The translations under genes and the position numbers were made by a program. 64,000 nucleotides of DNA from Plantago ovata. Its lineage: Eukaryota; Streptophyta; Magnoliopsida; Lamiales; Plantaginaceae. The stretch is taken from contig CM051455.1 in NCBI GenBank assembly GCA_028274465.1, forward strand, positions 69,360,985-69,424,984, written 5' to 3'. Each line of letters starts with the position of its first letter. Position 1 is the first letter of the stretch. Positions 11,951-21,287 of this stretch are shown here, piece by piece. The notes under the pieces were generated by a model. It worked only from the letters and a program-made list of their open reading frames with translations. It was not told where the DNA came from and did not search any database.

Positions 11951-12282
11951 TGATGAATGTGTATTTTACACTTTCATTCGAGTCTTTTTCACCTATTTTA
12001 GCTATATTTTAGTGCATTTTATTAGAATAGTGTCACGTTTCCCTTTAGTTTTTATTTTACATGTTTTGGTTGAAAAACGAGGATTCCCGGGCAATTATAT
12101 TGAAGTTGACAAGGAATTGGTGTTCTAGAAGCCTATTTGGAGTATCTGAAGGTTTGCGGAAAGGATTTGGAGTCTAGGGGTCGAATCTGGAGGTTAGAAG
12201 GCTACTAGAAGTCAGAAACCGAGTCCGAAAAGGGGAAGAAATCCAAAAACGCGTCGAAAACGCGCAAAATTCCGGAATTTAC

Positions 12283-12386
12283 TCCCGGGAGAATCGCCCG
12301 GGACGTTGGGCGAATCGCCCCACACCAGGCGAATCGCCCGGTGTGTGGGGCCCTTCGCCCCACACAAATTCGAACACTATATATAG
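12283..12386 (+). promoter_or_regulatory. GC-palindrome cluster and TATA box in Athila-1 5' LTR
   Basis: Several copies of the palindrome-like GGGCGAATCGCCC, and the pair GTGTGGGGCCCTTCGCCCCACAC, lie just before TATATATAG at 12378-12386. Equivalent but rearranged clusters precede the TATA box in each Athila LTR here. It is likely the core promoter region, but no site has been tested. Confidence 0.6.
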
Positions 12387-12773
12387 TTGCTCAGTTTTTC
12401 TCCGAATTTCATACTTTTCCAGACCTATTCTCTCACCTTTCTCTGTAGTTTTAGGTAGGAACTTCCCAGAGCCTGTTCTGGGGGTTCATAGTTTAGAAGA
12501 TACTTTTTCTTAGCAGTTTGGAGCTTGTAAGATCGCGATTCTTCGGAGACTGACAACCTTCGGTAACATTGTATCTTACAGTTTTTCTACTTATTTTTAT
12601 ATACCTTTCGATATGTTTTCTTCTATGATTTCTGTTGATTGCATGACAACTATGAGTAGCTAAACTTATCGTTGGTGATAGTATGTGAATTCTTAGCGAA
12701 GGGTTCATAATTATGCTAATGGCTATATCGCGCATTATACTCCGTGTTATTGCTTTATTTCTTTGATCTAGCG

Positions 12774-12960
12774 GAATCTATATCTTCGTATGTTGATTAA
12801 TTATTATGCACAATTGGACAATAGACTTTGACCTATCAGAATCTATATCTTCGTAGTGTTGAATAATTACGGAACACAATTGGACAATAGAGTTTGACTT
12901 ATCAGAATCTATATATTTGTAGTGTTTGATAATTACAACAGGACAATTTATTGATCAAAG
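12774..12960 (+). repeat. Three imperfect 65-bp tandem repeats in the Athila LTR
   Basis: Each unit contains GAATCTATATCTTCGTA, then an ATAATTA stretch and CAATTGGACAATAG. Units start near 12774, 12839 and 12905. Diverged versions occur at the same place in every Athila-like LTR of the window, downstream of the TATA box. Confidence 0.8.
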
Positions 12961-12975
12961 ATCTCCATGCAAGAC

Positions 12976-14216
12976 TGATGAATGTGTATTTTACACTTTC
13001 ATTCGAGTCTTTTTGACCTATTTTAGCTATCCTCTATGTTAATTTAGTTATCTTTTAGTACATTTTATTAGAATAGTGTCACGTTTCCCCTTAGATTTTA
13101 TTTTACAGGTTTTGGTTGAAATTCGAAGATTTCTGGGCAATTATATTGAAGTTGACAAGGAATTGGTGTTCCAGAAGCCTATTTGGAGTATCTGAAGGTT
13201 TCCGAATAGGATTTGGAGTCTAGGGGCCGAATCTAGAGGTTAGAAGGCTACTAGAAGTCATAAACCGAGTCCGAAAAGGTGAAGAAATCCAAAACTGCGT
13301 CGAAAACGCGGAAATTACGCGAAATTACTGGGGGGCGAACCGCCCCGAAGTTTTTTCGGGCCTATATATAGTGCTCAGTTTTCTCTCCGAAAATCATATC
13401 TTTCCAAGCCTACTTTCTCACCTCTCTCTATAGTTTTAGGTAGGAACTTCCCGGGGCCTGTCCTAGGAGTTCCGTAGCTTAGGGGATACTTTTTCATAGC
13501 AGATTGGAGCGCGTAGGATCGCAATCATCCGGAGATTGACAACCTTCGGTAACTTTGTATCTTACAGTTTTTATCTACTTATTTTATCTTCTTTCAATAT
13601 GTTTTCTTCTATGATTTCTATTGATTGCATGCCTACTATGAGTAGCTAAACTTATCATTGGTGGTAGTATGTGAATTCTTAGCGAGGGAAGATAATCATG
13701 CTAATGGCTATATCGCGCATTATACTCCGTGTCATTGCTTTATTTCGTTGATCAGTTGTAACCAAAATTCTCGTATGTTGTATTGATTATTATGCACAAT
13801 AGGACACTAGTCGACCATCAGACCAATTATCTTCGTAGTGTTGAATAATTACGGAACACATTAGGACAATCGTGATTGACTAGTCAGACCAAATTATCTT
13901 CGTAGTGCTTAATACTTGCAACAGGACACTAGATTGATTCAAAGATCTCTATGCAAGACCGAGGAATTTATGCATGATTATCGACCCATTATGTTAAGAA
14001 GGACCATACTATCACCAATCTCCATTATCTGCTAGAAACCCCCTATTGCTATTTGTCTGCTGTTTTATATTCTCTTATTAAATAGATAAAGCTAGTTATA
14101 GTCCTGAGAGAACGACACTCGAGTCATTCTACTGCTACACTACGGTTTTCGTTGTAGTTGTGGATTGCCTTTGGCTTAATTACAAATTTATTTGATTTAA
14201 TCTGACACGTTCATCA
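12976..14216 (+). repeat. Athila-3 5' LTR
   Basis: It runs from TGATGAATG to GTTCATCA. TATATATA lies at 13363-13370 after a GGGGCGAACCGCCCC-type palindrome. The 65-bp repeat region is diverged from that of Athila-1. Confidence 0.95.
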
Positions 14217-14219
14217 AAT

Positions 14220-14237
14220 TGGCGCCGTTGCCGGGGA
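14220..14237 (+). other. Primer-binding site, tRNA-Asp (Athila-3)
   Basis: TGGCGCCGTTGCCGGGGA, three bases after the LTR end, is complementary to the 3' end of plant tRNA-Asp(GTC), the primer typical of Athila elements. Confidence 0.92.
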
Positions 14238-14384
14238 CTATACTCCTTTTTTCTGTTTAATTTGTTTATATTTACAGCTTAGATTCCTAATTCTTTTAGT
14301 TTTAGTTTTCCTTTTTAATCTCTCTCTAATACTGCTTTCCTAGTTTGTTTCTAATCACCTTTCCTAGTCTGTCACAGATAGTGT

Positions 14385-16544
14385 ATGCCGCATACACGTT
14401 CTGCAGGAACACCGCTTGCTAATTCAATTGCTGAGATCGATAGAGTCTACCACCAAAGAAGGCGACTACTTGAAAGACGCGCACTAGAGGAAATAGAGGA
14501 AACCGATTTCTCTGAATCTCTACTTAGTCTCTTCAAGGAAATCGACGGAATGGCAGAAGCTAGACCACTGAAGGCATGGGTACAACCCACCAAGGATCGT
14601 ATGAGGGGACCAGTGATAGTTCTTTTGTCTGCAACCCGAGATCTGGAGATCAAGAACCACGCATTCCAACAACTTCCGAGGTTCTATGGCTTATCAAAGG
14701 AAGATGTGATGGGGTACTTGCACGATATCGATGATTTCGTCAACCAACTCCCACGACCCGGAGCTGACATAACAACGGATGAGTTGAGGATGAATGTTTT
14801 TGCAATGGGACTTGGCGACAGAGCCAAGACATGGCTGAGTTCTCTTCCAGCAGGCTCGCTGGACACTTGGGAAAAGGTTTTTTCAGCTTTCATGGAGAAA
14901 TACTTCCCACACACTCTGACTACCGCGCTTAAGGCGCAGATCACTGGATTCAAGCAAGACTATGATGAGACCATCTACACCACGTTCGAGAGGTTCCAAG
15001 ATCTCACGAACAAGTGCCCTCACCATGGTTTTGAACTTTCCAACCTAGTCCAACACTTCTACAATGGACTAACCTTCGAGAACCAACAAGTGGTGGATTT
15101 CCAATGCCGAGGCAATATTTGGGAGGAAACCGCTGAAGCCATCTGGGCAGTTTTCGAAAGGCTTGCTAAGGGTTCGCAGTTCAAGGACCCAAGAGCAATG
15201 GTTAGGAGACGTGGACCTGAAGCTCCACCGACTCAAGAAGCCCCTATGTACAGGGGGAATGAGGATCAATTCAAGTGCTTTACCAACAAATTGAAGCAAG
15301 TCCTCAAGAGCGCCACCGGAACAACTATTTCGAACGAAGTATGCCGAATATGCAAGAACTATGGGCATGGAGCTCATATGTGTAGATCGGAGCTGGCGTA
15401 CGATGATGGCAACTGGGCTCGAGGAGGAGAAGAAGAAGCCTTTGCTACGGAGTTTGGTGCTCAAGAAGTTAGCTACGGACAAGACGGTAGGAATCCTCGA
15501 GGTGGATTTTGGAGAAGAGGATACCGTAACAATCAAGGATATGCACCGGGTAACCAAACTTATGGCCCTAACCAAGACCGTAGTAGGCTGAACTATGGTA
15601 ATGATCACTGCGAAAACCCCACTCCGAAAGAGCCACCGAAGTCGAAGTCGGCTCAACTAATGGAGAAGTTGCAGAAGATGGTCGATCACACACAAAGTTT
15701 TCTCAAACGGTATGAAGAAGATTCTGAGAAGACTAGGGCAAGGCTCGATAGGTTGGAAGAGAGCACTAGGCTTACCCATCAAAAGATGCAAGAGTTGATC
15801 GACCGAGGAGCAAGTAGGGAACAAGGCAAACTGCCCAGCAACACTGAGAAGTCGTTGTCCATTAACATAGTGGGTGATCTACCTGTTGAAATCACCATCA
15901 AGAAGGTCGCTAAGTGCGAGAGTTGCAAGAGGGACCTACCTCCACAAGCCGAAGAAGAAGAAAAGGACCTTGGTACTAACAAGAGTAAAGAGGAGCAAGA
16001 GGATCCCGAGCCACTCCCTCAAAGTTTCGATGTTAAGGTCGGGATTGGGGAGCTTGAAGATGTCCGAGCCACACTAGACACGGGATCTTACTCGAACGTG
16101 CTCCCTTTGAATGTGTTTGAGAAGAGTAACCTTCGAAAACTATCTGACCATAGGGCTATTGTGAGACTGGCGGATGGATCCTTTGTGAGACCCGAAGGCG
16201 TTGTGAAAAATGTGTTGGTCAAGATTGGTGAAGCATCTGTATACACCAATTTTGTAGTTATGCCGGCGTCTGCACCTGGGACGGGGGATGTCATTCTCTT
16301 GGGACGAACGTTCTTGACTAAACTACGCTCCGTGATGGACATCTGCCAAAGAACTTGCACTATTGAAATGGATGGCAAGCAACATGTGTTGCAAGCCATA
16401 TCTAATCCACCTGATCCGCCTGATAATTCTTTCACTACTCACTACTGTGGTCTTGCAGCCTATATTCTTTCTTATTCACAGGTTCGTAGCATGGAGAGGA
16501 GATCGATGAAGGGGAAGTCTAGTACCCGCAGAAAGAAGAGATAG
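14385..16544 (+). CDS. Gag-protease polyprotein of Athila-3 (no pol)
   Basis: The ATG at 14385 follows the leader and opens a single 719-aa frame. Residues about 90-245 look like a Ty3-type retrotransposon Gag core (FYGLSKEDVMGYLHDID, AKTWLSSLPAGSLDTWEKV, FMEKYFPHT). A CCHC zinc knuckle, CRICKNYGHGAHMC, lies near residue 320. A glutamine/glutamate-rich helical stretch at about 430-490 may be a coiled coil. An aspartic protease domain near residue 560 has the catalytic LDTGSYSNVLP and a second block VILLGRTFL. Gag would form the particle and bind RNA, with protease cutting it. The ORF stops at 16542, where Athila-2 would continue into RT. The clean frame suggests recent activity, with RT and integrase supplied in trans (inferred). 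Confidence 0.9.
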   Translation: MPHTRSAGTPLANSIAEIDRVYHQRRRLLERRALEEIEETDFSESLLSLFKEIDGMAEARPLKAWVQPTKDRMRGPVIVLLSATRDLEIKNHAFQQLPRFYGLSKEDVMGYLHDIDDFVNQLPRPGADITTDELRMNVFAMGLGDRAKTWLSSLPAGSLDTWEKVFSAFMEKYFPHTLTTALKAQITGFKQDYDETIYTTFERFQDLTNKCPHHGFELSNLVQHFYNGLTFENQQVVDFQCRGNIWEETAEAIWAVFERLAKGSQFKDPRAMVRRRGPEAPPTQEAPMYRGNEDQFKCFTNKLKQVLKSATGTTISNEVCRICKNYGHGAHMCRSELAYDDGNWARGGEEEAFATEFGAQEVSYGQDGRNPRGGFWRRGYRNNQGYAPGNQTYGPNQDRSRLNYGNDHCENPTPKEPPKSKSAQLMEKLQKMVDHTQSFLKRYEEDSEKTRARLDRLEESTRLTHQKMQELIDRGASREQGKLPSNTEKSLSINIVGDLPVEITIKKVAKCESCKRDLPPQAEEEEKDLGTNKSKEEQEDPEPLPQSFDVKVGIGELEDVRATLDTGSYSNVLPLNVFEKSNLRKLSDHRAIVRLADGSFVRPEGVVKNVLVKIGEASVYTNFVVMPASAPGTGDVILLGRTFLTKLRSVMDICQRTCTIEMDGKQHVLQAISNPPDPPDNSFTTHYCGLAAYILSYSQVRSMERRSMKGKSSTRRKKR

Positions 16545-17198
16545 ACGCGGACAGGAGTCGAGTCAAAGACTTTAAACAATGGCGCTATCCGGGAGGCAAC
16601 CCGGAGATTTTATCGCTTTCTTTACCGCTTTAGATTTTATCTCACGAGTTTGATTGAGTATTATAGGTCACTTATACAAGCATTAGCTCTCACCTTGGAT
16701 CCACTTTCGACGTTCGGGACAAGCGACGATGTTCAGATTTGGGGAGGAGGCTATCGCTGGTTATCTCTATACTTATCTTGCTTATGATAAACTCGTGAAA
16801 TTTTTTGCATTTGCACGTTTACTGCTTTCCTAGGATAGTCTTGAATGTTTTATATGGAGTTTATTGCCGAATTTTTTGAACTTTTTTATTGGGTAGATCA
16901 ACTAACTATGCCATTAATCGTATGCTTCATCTCTATGAATTTGTTTGAGGTTTTTCTCGCTCGGCTTGTCACATTTATGTATTGCACTTAGTTAAGCATG
17001 GTAGTCTCGACATCACTTAGTGGTGTTTTCTCTACTGCGGTTCACGAAGGCCTTTATAATAGGATGATGCATGTTAGGGTCTTATGGTTGTTTTCCCGAG
17101 TAATTATGTACCTAAGAGGCAACAAGTCTTCACCATGCTTTGAGATTGCTAAATGCCTAGGAAGGAGGTAGTGTGAGGTTGTGTGATCCTTTGTTTAT

Positions 17199-17333
17199 AA
17201 CCTATTCTTCCGAATAGGTTTGGGGAGGGGGTTACACCATCATAGACTTGTTTCTGTTTTTCATTTTCGTATCGTGAGTATATTTTTTCTTTTTCGTGAA
17301 TTTTGTACTCCAACCTATTCTTTCGAATAGGTT
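17199..17333 (+). other. Paired AACCTATTC hairpins in the Athila 3' region
   Basis: AACCTATTC, a four-base loop, then GAATAGGTT forms a perfect 9-bp stem at 17199-17220 and again at 17312-17333. Each is followed by a G-rich run (TTTGGGGAGG, TTTGGGGAAG). The pair recurs at 21807 and 21921 in Athila-1 and at 37799 and 37913 in Athila-2 with the same spacing of about 113 bp. It appears degraded in 24168-24303. Confidence 0.85.
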
Positions 17334-17388
17334 TGGGGAAGTCGTGTGAGTCATTTTGTTTTTTCTTTTTGTTATGCTACTGCTGGCT

Positions 17389-17545
17389 AGAAAAAAAATC
17401 GAAAAAAAAAGAAAAATTCCAGAAAAAAAAAGAGAAAAAGAAGAGGAAAAGAAAAAAGAATCTGGAAAGAAAAAAAGAAAAGAAAAGAAGACCCCAAAAA
17501 AACAAAGAAGGGTCCAAAAAAGAAAGCCAAAAGCAGTTTAGCAAA
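17389..17545 (+). repeat. A/G-rich low-complexity tract
   Basis: Runs of A interrupted by G, with islands TTCCAG, CTGGAAAG, ACCCCAAAAA and GGGTCC, are found at the same place in each Athila-like element (about 22000, 24355 and 37988). Length differs between copies. Confidence 0.85.
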
Positions 17546-18095
17546 GTTTTGAGTCTTTTCCATTTTTGTATTGTTCGTAATCGTGTTTTTTCTATTTTTT
17601 ATCTTTTTTGTCTTGAGTATCATCTGTTCTAGACCACCCTCGTCCTGCCATTCAGGAAGTGGTGAATAGCTTAAAACTTTACTTGAGAGATGGGTAGAAT
17701 AGGGGAGTGTTATCTTTTATAGGGAACCGTCCATTGTTTGATGAGAGCCAGTACTGGTTCGACCTCTTTTGAGGAAAATTCTTAACATGGTGGAACAGTA
17801 GTAAGTCGTCAGTTTCATAGGCACGGGACAACCATTCGTATATTAGCATGCTTCATTACGTCGTCACTGACTAGGTCCAGGTAGAGAATGTTACGAGAGA
17901 CTATCTTGTCTTGACATAAGTGCTTATGTGGATGTGTATAAGTCAATCGAGGTATTCTTCAACATATATTCATGCTTTGATTTATATGGTTTTTGTTCAT
18001 ATGTTATTTGGTAGATTCAGTAGATTAGTTCATTTTATTTGGCATTAAACTCCATTTTGAGTCTTGCATGTTTTTTGTATTAGAGTCTAGCTTAG

Positions 18096-18132
18096 TTGCT
18101 TGAGGACAAGCAAAGGTTCAGTTTGGGGAGTT
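18096..18132 (+). other. Pre-LTR hairpin and polypurine tract (Athila-3)
   Basis: TTGCTTG-AGGA-CAAGCAA (18096-18113) is followed by the purine-rich GTTTGGGGAG directly before the LTR. The same arrangement occurs at 290, 22706, 25026 and 38688. This hairpin is common before the polypurine tract of plant Gypsy elements. Confidence 0.85.
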
Positions 18133-19392
18133 TGATGAATGTGTATTTTACACTTTCATTCGAGTCTTTTTCACCTATTTTAGCTATCCTCTATGTTAAT
18201 TTAGCTATATTTTAGTACATTTTATTAGAATAGTGTCACGTTTCCCTTTAGATTTTATTTTACAGGTTTTGGTTGAAATTCGAAGATTTCTGGGCAATTA
18301 TATTGAAGTTGACAAGGAATTGGTGTTCCAGAAGCCTATTTGGAGTATCTGAAGGTTTCCGGATAGGATTTGGAGTCTAGGGGCCGAATCTGGAGGTTAG
18401 ATGGCTACTAGAAGTCATAAACCGAGTCCGAAAAGGTGAAGAAATCCAAAACCGCGTCGAAAACGCGGAAATTCCGCGAAATTACTGGGGGGCGAACAGC
18501 CGCAGCACGGGGCGAACCGCCCCGGAGTTTTTTCGGGCCTATATATAGTGCTCAGTTTTCTCTCCGAAAATCATATCTTTCCAAGCCTACTTTCTCACCT
18601 CTCTCTATAGTTTTAGGTAGGAACTTCCCGGGGCCTGTCCTAGGAGTTCCGTAGCTTAGGGGATACTTTTTCATAGCAGATTGGAGCGCGTAGGATCGCA
18701 ATCATCCGGAGATTGACAACCTTCGGTAACTTTGTATCTTACAGTTTTATCTACTTATTTTATCTTCTTTCAATATGTTTTCTTCTATGATTTCTATTGA
18801 TTGCATGCCTATTATGAGTAGCTAAACTTATCATTGGTTGTAGTATGTGAATTCTTAGCGAGGGAAGATAATCATGCTAATGGCTATTTCGCGCATTATA
18901 CTCCGTGTCATTGCTTTATTTCGTTGATTAGTTGTAACCAAAATTCTCGTATGTTGTATTGATTATTATGCACAATAGGACACTAGTCGACCATCAGACC
19001 AATTATCTTCGTAGTGTTGAATAATTACGGAACACATTAGGACAATCGTGATTGACTAGTCAGACCAAATTATCTTCGTAGTGCTTAATACTTGCAACAG
19101 GACACTAGATTGATTCAAAGATCTCTATGCAAGACCGAGGAATTTATGCATGATTATCGACCCATTATGTTAAGAAGGACCATACTATCACCAATCTCCA
19201 TTATCTGCTAGAAACCCCCTATTGCTATCTGTCTGCTGTTTTATATTCTCTTATTAAATAGATAAAGCTAGTTATAGTCCTGAGAGAACGACACTCGAGT
19301 CATTCTACTGCTACACTACGGTTTTCGTTGTAGTTGTGGATTGCCTTTGGCTTAATTACAAATTTATTTGATTGAATTTGACACGTTCATCA
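18133..19392 (+). repeat. Athila-3 3' LTR
   Basis: It is nearly identical to 12976-14216. The main difference is an extra 19-20 bp of GC-rich sequence near 18492 within the palindrome cluster. It ends GTTCATCA, followed by TSD AAGAC. Confidence 0.95.
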
Positions 19393-19397
19393 AAGAC

Positions 19398-19674
19398 CGA
19401 GGAACTTACGCATGATTATTAACCCGTTATGCTTTGAAGGACCATACTATCACCAATATCCATTATCTGTTAGAAAAACCCTTTGCTATACCGTCTGCTG
19501 TTTTATATTCAAAATTAGATTTTATAAAGCTAGTTATAGTCCTCAGAGATCGACACTCGAGGTTATTCTACTGCTACACTACGGTTTTCGTTGTTGTTGT
19601 GAATTGCCTTTGGCTAAATAACAAATTTATTTGAATGATTCGCGTTGGAACACGACATCCAGCGCGGTTCGTCA
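19398..19674 (+). repeat. Athila-1 5' LTR, right part
   Basis: It continues the LTR interrupted at 12975 and ends GTTCGTCA. The other two LTR copies end GTTCATCA, so one substitution sits in the terminal hexamer. Confidence 0.93.
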
Positions 19675-19677
19675 AAT

Positions 19678-19695
19678 TGGCGCCGTTGCCGGGGA
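19678..19695 (+). other. Primer-binding site, tRNA-Asp (Athila-1)
   Basis: TGGCGCCGTTGCCGGGGA lies directly after the 5' LTR of Athila-1. It is absent after the middle LTR, where the internal region is deleted. Confidence 0.9.
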
Positions 19696-19927
19696 CTATA
19701 CTCCTTTTTTCTATTTAATTTGTTTATAATTTCAGCATTCGGTTTCCTACTGAAGAACAGGCTCTGGGGGTTTGCTCTCAGGAAATCTCACTTTCTTGCC
19801 CTATTTCTTTCCTCCTATCTTCTTTAGTAAATTCATCTAATCTGATCTTGGTTACCTTGCGTGTTTGTGCTCTCGAAATTTTTGGTTATATTGTGTTTGA
19901 TCACGCTAATAGAACTAATTTTTAGTT

Positions 19928-20617
19928 ATGAGTTACTCTTACTACAGACATACAGGTATGATGTCCATGCGCGCTCGCATGACACCCCAATTCTCGCCGG
20001 TGAGGAGAGGATCATCCATATACCTAGAAGACGAGATAAGGAGGTATGAGGTGACTGAGTTCATGGTGAGGTACTTACAAAGGTACGAAGATGGAGTAGT
20101 GATGGACCCATGGAGTTTCATTCGATCCTATGTGGAGGAAATAGAAAGAATTCCAGCAGAAGGGTTTACTAAGGACCAATTGTGCAGGAAACTATTTTCT
20201 TTTGCTCTTGGGTATGAGCCGAGGCGTTGGATTGGAAGGTTCGAACCAGGATCGCTGTAAACTTGGGGCCAAATAGTAGAGGAGTTCTTGGCGCGGTTCA
20301 TGCCTTATCATGAGACGATTTCCTTACGTGATAGGATCCAATATTTCGAGCAAGGAGAGTATGAGCAGTTTTGTGACGCCTACGAACGTTTTGAGATGTA
20401 TAAACGTGAGTGCCCCCGTCACCGTTTCGAAGATGGGGAGTTGATTTGGTGCTTCGTTGGTGGACTTCGTGAAGAGGAACGACTTAGAGTGGATCAGTTC
20501 AGCGGCGGTCTGGGAGAATGTACGGTCGACGAGGCAGAAGAAGTCCTCCGTAAGTACGCCAGAGGTTCAACACAATCCGACGAGGACATACCAATTCACA
20601 TCACCGCAAAGAAGTAG
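19928..20617 (+). pseudogene. Athila-1 gag, one premature stop
   Basis: The ATG at 19928 starts a frame homologous to Athila-2 Gag: RRGSSIYLEDEI, EGFTKDQLCRKLFSFALGYEPRRWIGRF, then ARFMPYHETISLRDRI and YERFEMYKRECPRHRFEDGELIWCFVGGLREEERL. A TAA at 20258 interrupts it where Athila-2 has a lysine codon, and the same frame continues from 20288 to 20617. It then shifts to the frame starting about 20626. It encodes only the Gag core, and I see no zinc knuckle. Confidence 0.87.
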
Positions 20618-20625
20618 ATCGAGGT

Positions 20626-21287
20626 GTGACAGGAAGCTCATCCGAGGAGTATTTTGAAGCCGAAGAAATCAGTGAGGAAGATGCACATGCCGAGAAAGTT
20701 GAAAATGACCTTCGTATAGCAAAAGTTGTTGAAGAAGTTGAAGTAACTGAGCATCTTATGGAAGAATTCAGCTTGTTGAATTGTGCTGAAGTAGAAGAGG
20801 TTCGAGAACTTGAAGAGGAGAAAGTATTGGAAGGCAACGTCCCCCTGGAGGCGGGGGGTGAGTCGCCCAGCATGGGGGGAGAACCCCCTCCCATGACCAG
20901 TGAGCTGGATGACCCCAACTCCCCTGTTTCTTTACTCGCAGACATTCGCATCAATCCAAAGCCACTTCCTTCCGTTACTACTGAGGTTCTTAAGTACAAT
21001 GAGGTGAATCTACTCCTCTGAGGTGGAAAGCTTGACGAGCAAGATACACAGGAGCCACCACTAAACAAGCACCTCGATGAAGTCAAAATGAATGTCCTCC
21101 TATTGATGAAGTCTTATTGGATATGCCTGCAAAGCAAACCAATCCATTCACCATGGTGAGATCTTTGAAGCTTCCTAGGTATCTTTACTACATCGGACCA
21201 AGAGAATGGCGGCCACCGTGGGGAAGTACTCTTGAGTCCATTCTTGAATACCAGCCGACCGAGGCCAAACCGTTCGGTAACATCTAG
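20626..21287 (+). pseudogene. Athila-1 acidic Gag tail and short C-terminal ORF
   Basis: 20626-21021 encodes a glutamate-rich region (EEYFEAEEISEEDAH, HLMEEFSLLNCAEVEE) matching the region after Gag in Athila-2, ending in EVNLLL before a TGA. Beyond it, to the TAG at 21285, a further piece reads MPAKQTNPF, then LPRYLYYIGPREWRPPWG, then ILEYQPTEAKPFGN, with one likely frameshift near 21096. I do not recognise this last tail. It replaces the protease and pol expected here. It could be a real C-terminal Gag extension or a remnant of an unknown ORF. Confidence 0.6.

Larger units (their letters stand above)
11951..12975 (+). repeat. Athila-1 5' LTR, left part
   Basis: It starts TGATGAATGTGTATTTTACAC and matches the LTRs at 22743 and 25063 until GCAAGAC, where Athila-3 is inserted. 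It resumes at 19398. Total LTR length is about 1.30 kb. Confidence 0.95.
16545..18132 (+). other. Athila-3 non-coding 3' internal region
   Basis: There is no credible coding sequence. The segment from CTCACGAGTTTGATTGAG onward is shared with the region after pol in Athila-2 (37239 onward), and most of it also with Athila-1. It holds two hairpins, an A-rich low-complexity tract, and the terminal hairpin with polypurine tract. Short open frames in the A-rich part are compositional artefacts. Confidence 0.8.
12976..19392 (+). mobile_element. Athila-3: non-autonomous gag-protease element
   Basis: A complete element lies inside the 5' LTR of Athila-1, with TSD AAGAC (12971-12975 and 19393-19397). 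It has a 1,241-bp 5' LTR, a tRNA-Asp primer site, one uninterrupted 719-codon gag-protease ORF, 1.6 kb of non-coding 3' sequence, a polypurine tract and a 1,260-bp 3' LTR. There is no RT, RNase H or integrase. The LTRs differ mainly by about a dozen substitutions and a 19-20-bp indel, so it is the youngest layer in this stack, agreeing with its innermost position. It resembles the TR-GAG class of plant elements, except that a protease is retained. Confidence 0.93.

Noticed and set aside
17303-17632. Lysine-rich ORFs and their phenylalanine-rich antisense in the A-rich tracts (also about 21803-22280, 37952-38152)
   Set aside because: Pure products of low-complexity A/G runs; start codons and lengths differ between copies.
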